Positions 44,054-52,418 of a DNA stretch of 64,000 nucleotides are shown here, one piece after another. The stretch covers positions 186,001 through 250,000 of the forward strand of contig NZ_JAJNMU010000010.1 of assembly GCF_022458865.1 (NCBI RefSeq). The letters run 5' to 3'. Source of the DNA: Paenibacillus periandrae. GTDB taxonomy: Bacteria > Bacillota > Bacilli > Paenibacillales > NBRC-103111. Under the pieces are notes generated by a model that did not search any database, was not told the origin of the DNA, and worked only from the letters and a program-made list of their open reading frames with translations. Position numbers and translations under genes: made by a program. Positions within the stretch are counted from its first letter, which is position 1. Each line of letters begins with the position of its first letter.

Positions 44054-45001
44054 CTAACGGTTCAGTCTTATTCTTGGGTCAATCACTGCATATAGCAAAT
44101 CAACCAGCAAATTAATCATGACGGTCAGGAACGCCACGAACAGGACCGCTCCCTGAATGACCGCATAATCCCGCCGCTGTACGGAATTAACCAGCAGCTG
44201 GCCGAGTCCGGGAATATTGAAAATCGTTTCCGTGACCGTCGCGCCCGCAATCAGCGAGCCAAACGATTGGCCGATAATCGTTAGAATAGGAATAAATGCA
44301 TTCCGCAGCGCATGCTTGTAAATCACGGAACGTTCCTTTACCCCCTTGGAGCGGGCTGTTTTAATAAAGCCTGCGTTCAAAATCTCCAGCATCGACGATC
44401 GTGTAATACGTGCCAGAAAAGCTGAATGCACAACGCCAAGCGCAACGGCAGGCAAAATCAAATGACGCAGATGCTCCCCCAGCCCCGCGCTCAAAGGCTT
44501 GTAGCCCGCGACAGGAAGCCATTTGAGTTCAACGGAAAAAATAAGCATCAAAAACAAGCTTAATAAAAATCCTGGTACCGTAATGCCGAACAAGGAAAAC
44601 GCCGTGACCGATTTATCGGCGGCCGAGCCATGACGCACAGCAGCAAATATACCTACCGGAATGGCAATAATGACCGCAATGATTTCCGCAAGAATCGCCA
44701 GCGATAGCGTCGGCCCCAGCCGCTCGATGATCGTTTCCGTCACCGACTTTTTCATAAAGTAAGAGTTGCCGAGATTACCGTGAAGCACATCCGACATCCA
44801 GTGCACATATTGCAGGTATAAGGGCGTGTTCAGCCCCATTTGCTCGCGCAGCTGTTCGACAATTTCCGGACTGGCTCCATCCCCGAGCATAACGGATGCG
44901 GGATCTCCGGGAATCAGATAAATAATGAAAAATACGACAATCGATAAAATGAACAAGACGGGAAACAGGTGCAAAATTCGTTTGAGCAAATAAATCGCCA
45001 A
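44054..45001 (-). CDS. Oligopeptide-type ABC transporter permease (OppB/DppB), second system
   Basis: 315 residues from a TTG with GAGGAG about 8 bases upstream. Usual OppB N-terminus (YLLKRILHLFPVLFILSIVV), FIIYLIPGDPASVM, EAA loop ARSKGVKERSVIYKHALRNA, and C-terminus LYAVIDPRIRL. Six membrane segments. Gap of 25 bases to the binding-protein gene upstream and 17 to the OppC-like gene downstream. Confidence 0.93.
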   Translation of the reverse strand: MAIYLLKRILHLFPVLFILSIVVFFIIYLIPGDPASVMLGDGASPEIVEQLREQMGLNTPLYLQYVHWMSDVLHGNLGNSYFMKKSVTETIIERLGPTLSLAILAEIIAVIIAIPVGIFAAVRHGSAADKSVTAFSLFGITVPGFLLSLFLMLIFSVELKWLPVAGYKPLSAGLGEHLRHLILPAVALGVVHSAFLARITRSSMLEILNAGFIKTARSKGVKERSVIYKHALRNAFIPILTIIGQSFGSLIAGATVTETIFNIPGLGQLLVNSVQRRDYAVIQGAVLFVAFLTVMINLLVDLLYAVIDPRIRLNR

Positions 45002-45026
45002 TACGCTTCTCCTCTTTTATCGCCGA

Positions 45027-46616
45027 TTATTTAAGAACCTTCGTGTTCCACAAAATTGGACCTTCAAAATATTTGTAGCCCGTAACATTTTTACGAACTG
45101 CCTTATAGGTAGCGAAATCGCCGATCTTAATAGCCGCCAGGTACTCATATTCGTAAGCTTGGAGCGCATCAGCCGCTTTCCGTTTATCTTCCTTGGTCAA
45201 AGCTGTCGTCGTCGCTTTAACCAGATTTTGCAGCTTCTCATCTTCAGGCCAGCCGTACGTTTTTCCAAGATAAAGCAGCTGTGACGGACTTGATTGCAGC
45301 GCGAAGGATCCTACATAAATATCCCAGGTGCTCGGATCGCTTCTTTTGCTGATCATCGTAGTAAAGTCGTACACCTCAAGCTTCGATTTCACACCGATTT
45401 TTTCAAGCTGATCCTTGACCAGCACGGTAGGGTTATAAAATACGCCGCCCGAATCGCGAGTTGTCAGAAGCTTCAGCTCTTCACCGTTATAGCCTGCTTC
45501 CTTCAGCAGCTGCTTGGCCTTCTCGGGATTTTTCTGATTGTATTTCTCCTTGCCCGCCTCGCTGTACCAGTCCGTACTGTCCTTGTTGATCAGGCTTGGA
45601 TTCAGTTGAATCAGATTCGGATCGGAGGTAGAGCCAACAAGAATTTTTTCCACATCCAAGGCGGCGGCAATGGCTTCACGGAACTTCAGATTGGAGGTAA
45701 TTGGCGCCTTTTTATTGAACACGACATTGTAGTCGGAAGACAAAACCTTTTGCACCTCTACATCCGGTAGGCTTTTCACCTGATTCAGATTATCTACCGT
45801 AATATCAGCGAAGTTATAGTTGCCTGCCAAAAAGCTGGAGAACATCGTCGATGTATCAGGAACGAGATCAAAGTATATATCCTTAATGAACGCTTCTTTC
45901 TTGCCCGTTACCCCGTCCGCCGGTTTATCCACCGATTTATAATCATCGAACTTGGCGACGTGCACATACTGATCCTGCTTATATTCAACAAACTTGTAAG
46001 GCCCGGTGCCGATAAATTCCTTGACACCTTTAGCATCCGCTCCAGCAATAACCTCCTTGGGCATTATAGCAGCAAACTGCAGATAGCTGGCCAGCTGGGA
46101 AGGGATATCATTGCTTGGCTGGCTAAGATTCAGGACAACGGTGTACTCGTCCTTCACTTCGAAATTGGACGCCCCGATCGACGTTTTGGCACGGGCGGTA
46201 ATTTCTTTCCAACGATTCAGCGAGGCCACCACATCCTCAGCCTTCATTTCCTTGCCGTTGTGGAACTTTACGCCCTTGCGCAGCGGAAACGTGTACGTTT
46301 TACCTTCATTGCTAATATCAACTGATTCAGCGAGTACCGGAATGGCCTCATACTTCGTATTGAAGGCGACCAGCTGCTCATAAATGTGTCTGTCGATATT
46401 GGCCACGCCGCCCGTAGGAACCAGATGCGGATCTAACGAAGCAAAGGTGAGCGAGAGCGGGTACCTGACTTCACTTACGGTTGCGACCTCTTTCGTATCC
46501 TTGCCGCCAGTGCTTGCGGTTCCGGCTGCAGCCGAGTCGGTTTTGGAGCATGCGCTTGTAACCAGTAAGGCAGATAATAATAAAGTAATGATTTTAAGCT
46601 TGCGATGTGTTTTCAT
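45027..46616 (-). CDS. Solute-binding lipoprotein (family 5), second Opp-type system
   Basis: 529 residues from the ATG preceded by GGGGGAG. Lipoprotein signal with lipobox VTSAC. Family 5 features: FPLRKGVKFHNGKEMKAEDV, GTGPYKFVEYKQDQYVHVA, LKFREAIAAALDVEKIL. First gene of the operon, divergent from a LysR-type regulator across a 217-bp region. Substrate unknown: family 5 proteins bind peptides, but also glutathione, nickel and opines. The sulfur context favours a cysteine- or glutathione-derived conjugate. Confidence 0.92.
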   Translation of the reverse strand: MKTHRKLKIITLLLSALLVTSACSKTDSAAAGTASTGGKDTKEVATVSEVRYPLSLTFASLDPHLVPTGGVANIDRHIYEQLVAFNTKYEAIPVLAESVDISNEGKTYTFPLRKGVKFHNGKEMKAEDVVASLNRWKEITARAKTSIGASNFEVKDEYTVVLNLSQPSNDIPSQLASYLQFAAIMPKEVIAGADAKGVKEFIGTGPYKFVEYKQDQYVHVAKFDDYKSVDKPADGVTGKKEAFIKDIYFDLVPDTSTMFSSFLAGNYNFADITVDNLNQVKSLPDVEVQKVLSSDYNVVFNKKAPITSNLKFREAIAAALDVEKILVGSTSDPNLIQLNPSLINKDSTDWYSEAGKEKYNQKNPEKAKQLLKEAGYNGEELKLLTTRDSGGVFYNPTVLVKDQLEKIGVKSKLEVYDFTTMISKRSDPSTWDIYVGSFALQSSPSQLLYLGKTYGWPEDEKLQNLVKATTTALTKEDKRKAADALQAYEYEYLAAIKIGDFATYKAVRKNVTGYKYFEGPILWNTKVLK

Positions 46617-46763
46617 GTGCTGTTCTCCCCCTTGAAGCATAATAGTGTAGTTTCGCGTAAAATAAAGCCTTGTTTGTCGAATTGTTTTCCTTCGTTCACA
46701 ATTCCCTGTAATCCGCTTGTTTTAATTATGTTTATATTTGATATAATAAAGCAGAATCGTCAT

Positions 46764-46813
46764 TATGTATAATTGAAAAAAATAAACGAATAGTTTAGAA
46801 AACGTAAATTTAC
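46764..46813. promoter_or_regulatory. Conserved ~50-bp element, copy 1 (LysR/Opp divergent promoter)
   Basis: Begins TATGTATAATTG and continues through AT-rich sequence with GTTTA near its centre. It aligns without gaps to 49459-49508 at about 38 of 50 positions, although the flanking sequences differ. It contains the small palindrome ATTAT-GT-ATAAT (46763-46774, one base outside the aligned block included). Position, 21 bases before the LysR start, fits an autoregulatory LysR-type site overlapping a promoter. Confidence 0.6.
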
Positions 46814-46833
46814 TTGATAACGGAGGTAGCAGC

Positions 46834-47757
46834 ATGGAAATACGTATGATTCGAACGTTCCAGATGATCGTCAAGCTTGGCAGCTTTCAAAAAGCCGCTG
46901 AGGCATTGCAGTACTCGCAGCCGACGGTAACCATGCATATCAAAAAGCTGGAGGAGGAGCTGGAGGTCGAGCTTTTGGTTCGAGCCAAAACGATCAAAAT
47001 GACGGAAGCCGGGCGCATTTTCTATGAACGGGCCGACAAAATGCTTAAGGAGTACGAATATTTATGCGATGCCATCACCGATTTTCGGCATGGTGAAGCA
47101 GGACTCGTGCGCATCGGCGGCTCCGAGCCCTGGGTGAGCGAGTTTATGCCCACGCTGCTGCCCGAGTTCGTCAAGCTGTATCCGAAGGTACAGATCAGTA
47201 TTGTGAGTGGAACGAGCAACAAGCTCAGCGAAATGCTTGCGAACGATCTGATCGATTTTGCCGTATGCACCGAGCCCGAGGCCAATTTGCAAATTCAGTT
47301 CAAGCCGCTTTTGAAAGAACCGATGGCATTGTTGATTCCGCAAACCCACCATTTGTCCAACAAAAAAGAAATCACAGTCAAGGAATTGAAAAACGAAAAT
47401 TTTCTGATGACGATGGGCAACTGCCCGATACGTATTAAGGTTGAATCCATCATATCTGAAAAGATCGATGAGATGAACAAAAGCATCGAGGTGGCCAACA
47501 TCTCCTCGCTCAAATACTATGTACAGGCTAATCTCGGTATTGCCTTGGCTCCGATAGTAGCGATTTATCCGGAAATTCCGGGAACGCTGCTCAAGCCAAT
47601 CGTCGATCTTCAGGAAGCGTTTCAAATCGGAATACTGAGAAGGCGATACGATCCCCCGCGCGGAACAGCTGTCGTCCGTTTTATGGAGGAAGTCGAGCAG
47701 TTTCTCATCTCACGCCATAAAGTCGCTCATTCGAGTATGATTTACCGAATGGCCTGA
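46834..47757 (+). CDS. LysR-family transcriptional regulator, probable regulator of the organosulfur island
   Basis: 307 residues with GGAGG before the ATG. N-terminal HTH (FQMIVKLGSFQKAAEALQYS, then QPTVTMHIKKLEEELEVEL) and a C-terminal effector domain. Divergent from the second Opp operon. The Bacillus counterpart by context is YtlI, which activates a sulfur-salvage operon. Two copies of a shared element, one here and one before the M20/NtaA genes, are its likely sites. Confidence 0.9.
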   Translation: MEIRMIRTFQMIVKLGSFQKAAEALQYSQPTVTMHIKKLEEELEVELLVRAKTIKMTEAGRIFYERADKMLKEYEYLCDAITDFRHGEAGLVRIGGSEPWVSEFMPTLLPEFVKLYPKVQISIVSGTSNKLSEMLANDLIDFAVCTEPEANLQIQFKPLLKEPMALLIPQTHHLSNKKEITVKELKNENFLMTMGNCPIRIKVESIISEKIDEMNKSIEVANISSLKYYVQANLGIALAPIVAIYPEIPGTLLKPIVDLQEAFQIGILRRRYDPPRGTAVVRFMEEVEQFLISRHKVAHSSMIYRMA

Positions 47758-47778
47758 GACTAATTGGGGACAAAATGA

Positions 47779-47813
47779 AAGACTGTTCCATCATCACCTG
47801 ACGGGACAGTCTT
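47779..47813. terminator. Bidirectional hairpin between LysR and glutaredoxin genes
   Basis: 11-bp stem AAGACTGTTCC / GGGACAGTCTT with one G-T pair. On the minus strand it is followed by TCATTTTG; on the plus strand the T-tract is poor. Convergent genes on either side. Confidence 0.6.
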
Positions 47814-47865
47814 CCTGCTTGAATTCAGGCCGTACGGCAGCCTTAAAATCGTAATATGAACGGCG

Positions 47866-48138
47866 TTATGAGCTGGATGATTTCGAGGCGTCTAGCACTT
47901 CGGCCAGACGCGTTAAATCGGCGCCAAACACGGCTTGATACTGGCCGTCGCTACCAATTTCCGTTACAGGAATACGTCGAATATTGTACTTGGCTTCGAG
48001 CACATCCCTTAAGATATCATGTCCTTCCACATCGATGGACTCATACTCGTATTGATTTGCTTTCAAATAATTCCTGACCTGATCGCAATAAGGGCATTCC
48101 TGCTTGCTCCATAAAACGATTTTTGGCTGTGCTGACAT
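47866..48138 (-). CDS. Glutaredoxin-like protein (YtnI-like by context)
   Basis: 90 residues with CAGGAGG before the ATG. Thioredoxin-fold dithiol motif CPYC at about 15-18 in WSKQECPYCDQVRNYL, cis-Pro in RRIPVTEIG, and a second turn GADLTRLAEVL. Reduces disulfides or mixed disulfides. It lies 45 bases after the M20 amidohydrolase gene on the same strand. In Bacillus the redoxin YtnI is encoded beside an NtaA-type monooxygenase and an M20 hydrolase, as here. Confidence 0.88.
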   Translation of the reverse strand: MSAQPKIVLWSKQECPYCDQVRNYLKANQYEYESIDVEGHDILRDVLEAKYNIRRIPVTEIGSDGQYQAVFGADLTRLAEVLDASKSSSS

Positions 48139-48183
48139 GTTTAATTGCCTCCTGTACCTATATTGTAATTTTGTTAAAAATAA

Positions 48184-49374
48184 TTATTCAGACCAATCCA
48201 GCAGCTTATCAGCAGTCCGTAGAAATACCTGCACACCCATAGCCAGGGCATCCTCGTCTACAGTGAATCTTGGGTGGTGGTGGGGGTAGACGATGCCTTT
48301 GTCTTTATTCTCGGCCCCGATATTGAAGAACACGCCCGGCGTTACCTGCTGGTAAGCAGAGAAATCCTCCCCTCCCATGCTGGGCGGAATATGCACAACG
48401 GCTTCCCGTCCAAATAAATCAACGGCTGCCTGTTCGACAACACGCGTAATTTCCTGCTCGTTATGCACTGGATTATAGCCATATTCATACTCCAGCACGT
48501 ATTCGGCTCCATGCGCCTCGGTAATCCCACGGAGAATCCTGTGAAAATGCTTGGGAGCCGCGCTGCGAATATGCGGATCAAAGCTGCGTACTGTACCTCC
48601 GAGCTTGACCGTCCCTGGAATTACATTATTAGCTGAGCCGCCGATAAACTGCGTTACGGATACGACAAGCTGCTCCATTGGATCGATATTGCGGGAAACG
48701 ATATGCTGCAGGTTGATAACAGCCTGGGCTCCGATGATAATCGGATCGACCGTCAAATGAGGAGCAGCCGCATGTCCGCCTTTTCCACGAATTGTGATGG
48801 TGAAATTATCGGGTGAAGCCATCATCGCACCATATGCAATACCGATCCGGCCAATCGCAAGCTTGGAGCTGAGATGGCTGCCGACAACGAAGTCCACCCC
48901 TTCCATCACTCCCGCATCCACCATTTCCTGCGCTCCGCCAGGCGGCATTTCTTCAGCATGCTGAAATAGGAATCGGATTTCTCCACCCAGCTGCTCTCGT
49001 CTCGAAGTCAATAGCTTGGCGACGCCCAGCACCATAGCCGTATGGCCGTCATGACCACAGGCATGCATAACACCTGGAACGGCGGATGCGAATTCCAGCT
49101 CATTCTCCTCCTGGATCGGCAGCGCATCCATATCGGCGCGAATTGCCAGCACCTTGCCGGGACGCGGCCCGATCAGCCTCGCCAGTACGCTGGTCGGTGT
49201 TGGACGGCTGATTTCAAGTCCGCCAAAACCTCGAAGTGTTTCCTCAACGAATTCGGCTGTCTTGAATTCCTGAAACGAGAGCTCCGGATTCCGGTGCAAA
49301 TGCCGCCGCCATTCAATCACCTGAGCCTTGAAAGCTTCAGGCAGCTCATAGCCTGCTTGCAAAGTCGTACTCAT
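48184..49374 (-). CDS. M20D-family amidohydrolase (N-acyl amino acid / N-acetylcysteine-conjugate type)
   Basis: 396 residues. Motifs: RRHLHRNPELSFQE, RADMDALPIQEE, HACGHDGHTAMVLG with metal-ligand Cys/His, QHAEEMPPGGAQEM, and GGEDFSAYQQ with a late metal Glu. The dimerisation domain shows GKGGHAAAPHLTVDPI. Family members deacylate N-acetyl or N-acyl amino acids. In sulfur salvage the YxeP/SndB-type members remove the acetyl group from N-acetyl-S-substituted cysteines. No acetyltransferase is encoded here, so it may act on imported N-acyl conjugates. Divergent from the NtaA-like gene. Confidence 0.88.
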   Translation of the reverse strand: MSTTLQAGYELPEAFKAQVIEWRRHLHRNPELSFQEFKTAEFVEETLRGFGGLEISRPTPTSVLARLIGPRPGKVLAIRADMDALPIQEENELEFASAVPGVMHACGHDGHTAMVLGVAKLLTSRREQLGGEIRFLFQHAEEMPPGGAQEMVDAGVMEGVDFVVGSHLSSKLAIGRIGIAYGAMMASPDNFTITIRGKGGHAAAPHLTVDPIIIGAQAVINLQHIVSRNIDPMEQLVVSVTQFIGGSANNVIPGTVKLGGTVRSFDPHIRSAAPKHFHRILRGITEAHGAEYVLEYEYGYNPVHNEQEITRVVEQAAVDLFGREAVVHIPPSMGGEDFSAYQQVTPGVFFNIGAENKDKGIVYPHHHPRFTVDEDALAMGVQVFLRTADKLLDWSE

Positions 49375-49458
49375 CGCCGCTAACCCCCTTATTCCACATC
49401 AACGATGTGAATCTGTTTTCTGGTTTTGCATAACGCAATAATAATTCATCCAATCCGA

Positions 49459-49508
49459 TATGTATAATTGGAAAAACTAATCGTTCTGTTTATAAAATAT
49501 AAACTGAC
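49459..49508. promoter_or_regulatory. Conserved ~50-bp element, copy 2 (M20/NtaA divergent promoter)
   Basis: Ungapped match of about 38/50 to 46764-46813, including the first 12 bases, TATGTATAATTG, exactly, and a central GTTTA. It lies in the 308-bp region between the M20 amidohydrolase (85 bases away, minus) and the NtaA-like gene (174 bases away, plus). The rest of the gap is AT-rich with no other clear signal. Confidence 0.6.
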
Positions 49509-49682
49509 CGATTATCCATACTTTTAACAGAAAGCCTCAGTCAATTTATAATTACTAAATTCGCTGTTTGCTTTTTTCAATTTTACAAATCATGACCTAT
49601 GTTTTATGCTTTTCATACGATATTATTTATTATTCCAATCGGTTAACTCAATTTAAATACAATGGATAAAGGTGGAATCCCC

Positions 49683-51050
49683 ATGAAGCAAATTCATCTC
49701 GGCGTTTTTGAAGTCAATGGCATCAATCATTTGACTCAAGGCATCTGGACACATCCCAATCAAAATCGGGTGAACTACAAGGACATCAATTACTGGATCG
49801 AGATTGCACAAATTTTGGAACGGGGTAAATTTGATTTTATGTTTTTCGCCGATTCGTACGGCTATCCGAAGCAAAAGGAGGAGCTGGCATTCCGCGAAGC
49901 TTCCGGCTCTCCCTCGAACGATCCTATGCTGATCATCCCGGCTTTGGCTGTTTCTACCCGGCATATTGCGTTTACGATGACGACCTCGACAACCTATGAG
50001 GCGCCTTATGCCAATGCCCGCCGCTTCTCTACGCTGGATCATGTAACCAAAGGAAGAATTGGCTGGAATGTGGTAACGACCAGCAGTAAAGCGGCTTCCG
50101 ATTTGTTCGGACGTGATGTATTTGTTCCTCATGATGAACGGTATGATATCGCCGATGAATATCTGGAGCTGAGCTACAAGCTATGGGAAGGCAGCTGGGA
50201 CGATGATGCTGTACGTCTGGATAGGGAAAACCGCGTCTACACCGACCCTGCCAAGGTTCACAAAATCGTCCATGACGGCAAATATTTCAAATTGACCGGC
50301 TATCACGGCACAGAGCCGTCGGTACAGCGTACCCCGGTCTTATTTCAGGCCGGGAGCTCTGCTCGCGGACGAGCCTTTGCAGCCCGGCACGCCGAGGGCG
50401 TTTTCCTTAAAGCACCGACAACGCAGGTGCTGCGCGATCAAGTCAAGGATATCCGCAATATTGCCCAATCGTACGGCAGAGATCCAAGCTTCATTAAAGT
50501 GTTCACCGGACTCTCAGCGATCGTCGGCCGTACGGAGGAAGAAGCGCAGCGCAAATATAAGGAATACGAGCATTACAAAAGCAAGGAAGCGACCCTGCTC
50601 AGCTACCAAAGCGTAACGGGGATCGATTTGACGCAGCTGGACCCGCAGTCTTTTTTTGAAAATATCCATACCGAGCAGGGACAAACTCATACCGATCGCT
50701 TTACCAAGCACAGCCAAAGCCGCAAAACGGTTCAGGATGTGATCGACGATTTTTCTGCCAAAGGATTTCGCGGGCTGACGGTCATCGGCACACCGGATCA
50801 AATAGCCGACCAAATCGAGCGTTGGGTGGAAGAAACCGATGTTGACGGGTTCAATCTGGAGCCTTATATACTGCCTGACTCTTATCTCGACTTCGTCGAT
50901 TTGGTTGTGCCTATTTTGCAGGAAAGAGGAATTTTCAAAAAGGATTACGCACCGGGCACGTTCCGTGAGCGTTTGTTCGGCCAAGGCGTAGCCAAGCTGC
51001 CTCATCATCATCCAGGCGCGGTCTATCGTGACGCCAGCCGCTTGAGCTAA
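49683..51050 (+). CDS. NtaA/SnaA/DszA-family FMN-dependent monooxygenase (YtnJ-like)
   Basis: 455 residues from the ATG with AGGTGG upstream; the frame is open 7 codons earlier. Family features: GIWTHPNQNRVNY, FDFMFFADSYGY, a long insertion, RFSTLDHVTKGRIGWNVVTT, YDIADEYLELSYKLWEGSW, PVLFQAGSSARGRAFAARHA and VIGTPDQIADQIERW. These enzymes oxygenate nitrilotriacetate, sulfones or S-substituted cysteines using reduced flavin. Together with the M20 hydrolase and glutaredoxin it parallels ytnJ and yxeK loci. The flavin reductase is not in the window. Confidence 0.9.
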   Translation: MKQIHLGVFEVNGINHLTQGIWTHPNQNRVNYKDINYWIEIAQILERGKFDFMFFADSYGYPKQKEELAFREASGSPSNDPMLIIPALAVSTRHIAFTMTTSTTYEAPYANARRFSTLDHVTKGRIGWNVVTTSSKAASDLFGRDVFVPHDERYDIADEYLELSYKLWEGSWDDDAVRLDRENRVYTDPAKVHKIVHDGKYFKLTGYHGTEPSVQRTPVLFQAGSSARGRAFAARHAEGVFLKAPTTQVLRDQVKDIRNIAQSYGRDPSFIKVFTGLSAIVGRTEEEAQRKYKEYEHYKSKEATLLSYQSVTGIDLTQLDPQSFFENIHTEQGQTHTDRFTKHSQSRKTVQDVIDDFSAKGFRGLTVIGTPDQIADQIERWVEETDVDGFNLEPYILPDSYLDFVDLVVPILQERGIFKKDYAPGTFRERLFGQGVAKLPHHHPGAVYRDASRLS

Positions 51051-51097
51051 CGCTCTCGGGTCGATAAAATCAATGAATGTACACGGAGGGAAGTCAC

Positions 51098-52345
51098 ATG
51101 TTCAGCTTTGATGATCACGCCAGCCGTGTCGAACAATTCGAATATACGAACGAACAGTACGATCTTGTTCAGCAAATTCGCAGAATCGGGCGCACACAGA
51201 TTGGACCCGCAGCACGACAAACCGATCGCGACGGAGCTTTTCCGACTGTTGGTATCAACGCACTCAGGCAAGCTGGTCTAACAGGCTTATGTGTACCCAA
51301 AGCCTCAGGTGGTTCAGGGGCAGGCATATACGGTGACACCTTGATGCTCGCACTTGCATTAATGGAAATCGCTTCCTGGTGCTCCTCGACCTCGCAGGTG
51401 TTTACGCTGCATCATACGGGTGTGCAGCTCGTTCATGCCATGGGCAATGAGGCGCAGCAGAAATACTTTTTCCAGGAGGCGTTGGATGGCCATTTATTTG
51501 CCAGCTTCGGCAGTGAGGCCGGACCGAACCGCTTTCAGCTTGACAGCACGCTTCGACAAACCGAAGGCAGCAGCGGCTACCGACTCACCGGCAGCAAGCA
51601 GTTCGCCACCTCGTCTACCGGCTCCAAATGGGCATTTTGGCGTTCGGTGTCCGGGGATGTGGAAGGTACACAGGATGACCGTTATGTGATGCCCATTGTT
51701 CAGTTGTCCGCGCCCGGCGTTACGATCACCGACGATTGGAACGGGATCGGACAGCGAGGTACGGGCAGCGGCCATGTGACGGCAGACAATGTATGGATTC
51801 CGAACGAGCATTTATTCGGGAAGCCCGGCAGCTATCAGGAATGCGCCGATTATTTCGCGGCCCAGTTCCAGATCAACTTCGCAGCACAGTTCGTTGGCAT
51901 GGCTCAGGGCGCTTATCGTGACGCGCTGAATTACGTTAAAGAACGCGCTCGTCCTTGGGGCGAGCATGTGTATGCTACTGAAGATCCTTTTATTCAGCTG
52001 CGCGTAGCCGATATGGCGACCAAGCTCGCCTCTGCACAGCAATCGGTCATTCGCGCCGCTCGGTTACTGCAGGCATATATGACGTATCCTGATCTGCGCA
52101 GCAGCGTTCATATTGCCGCTTCCCATGCCAAGATTACAGCAACCGAGGTCTCGCTAGATGTAACGAATTCGATTTTTCAAGTTATGGGAGCGTCCTCGGC
52201 AACGCAAAAATATGGTTTTGATCTTTATTACCGCAACGCCAGAACGCTAACGCTGCATGATCCGGTCGATCGCAGACGGGAAGCCGTAGGCAAATACGAG
52301 CTGGGCTTGGCAGAGCCTGTCCCCCTTCCAGGCAAAGCTCGCTAA
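51098..52345 (+). CDS. Acyl-CoA-dehydrogenase-fold flavin monooxygenase (DszC/SfnB-like)
   Basis: 415 residues from the ATG preceded by CGGAGGG; the frame is open 7 codons earlier. ACAD fold: N-terminal helices, FASFGSEAGPNRFQLDS, GYRLTGSKQFATSSTGSKWA, a middle beta domain with GQRGTGSGHVTADNVWIP, and C-terminal helices ending RNARTLTLHDPVDRRREAVG, where DPVD is characteristic of the DszC/SfnB group in place of the catalytic Glu of true dehydrogenases. Encoded 47 bases after the NtaA-like gene. Probable role: S- or N-oxygenation of an organosulfur compound. Confidence 0.87.
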   Translation: MFSFDDHASRVEQFEYTNEQYDLVQQIRRIGRTQIGPAARQTDRDGAFPTVGINALRQAGLTGLCVPKASGGSGAGIYGDTLMLALALMEIASWCSSTSQVFTLHHTGVQLVHAMGNEAQQKYFFQEALDGHLFASFGSEAGPNRFQLDSTLRQTEGSSGYRLTGSKQFATSSTGSKWAFWRSVSGDVEGTQDDRYVMPIVQLSAPGVTITDDWNGIGQRGTGSGHVTADNVWIPNEHLFGKPGSYQECADYFAAQFQINFAAQFVGMAQGAYRDALNYVKERARPWGEHVYATEDPFIQLRVADMATKLASAQQSVIRAARLLQAYMTYPDLRSSVHIAASHAKITATEVSLDVTNSIFQVMGASSATQKYGFDLYYRNARTLTLHDPVDRRREAVGKYELGLAEPVPLPGKAR

Positions 52346-52350
52346 TATAC

Positions 52351-52388
52351 AAAAAAGTTACCCTCATTCTACGGAATTGAGGGTAACT
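52351..52388 (-). terminator. Strong terminator between the flavoprotein and MFS genes
   Basis: Perfect 11-bp stem AGTTACCCTCA / TGAGGGTAACT; on the minus strand six T follow, giving a strong terminator for the MFS gene. On the plus strand the T-tract is weak, but it may also end the monooxygenase transcript. Confidence 0.85.
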
Positions 52389-52418
52389 GGCATTTACTTT
52401 TATGAGGGAAGAAAGGAA

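Noticed and set aside
45294..45770. 158-codon plus-strand open frame
   Set aside because: Antisense to the family-5 lipoprotein gene with a composition caused by its codon use; no start signal.
49653..51011. Minus-strand frames of 159 and 165 codons
   Set aside because: Antisense shadows of the NtaA-like monooxygenase, whose motifs and ribosome site are clear.
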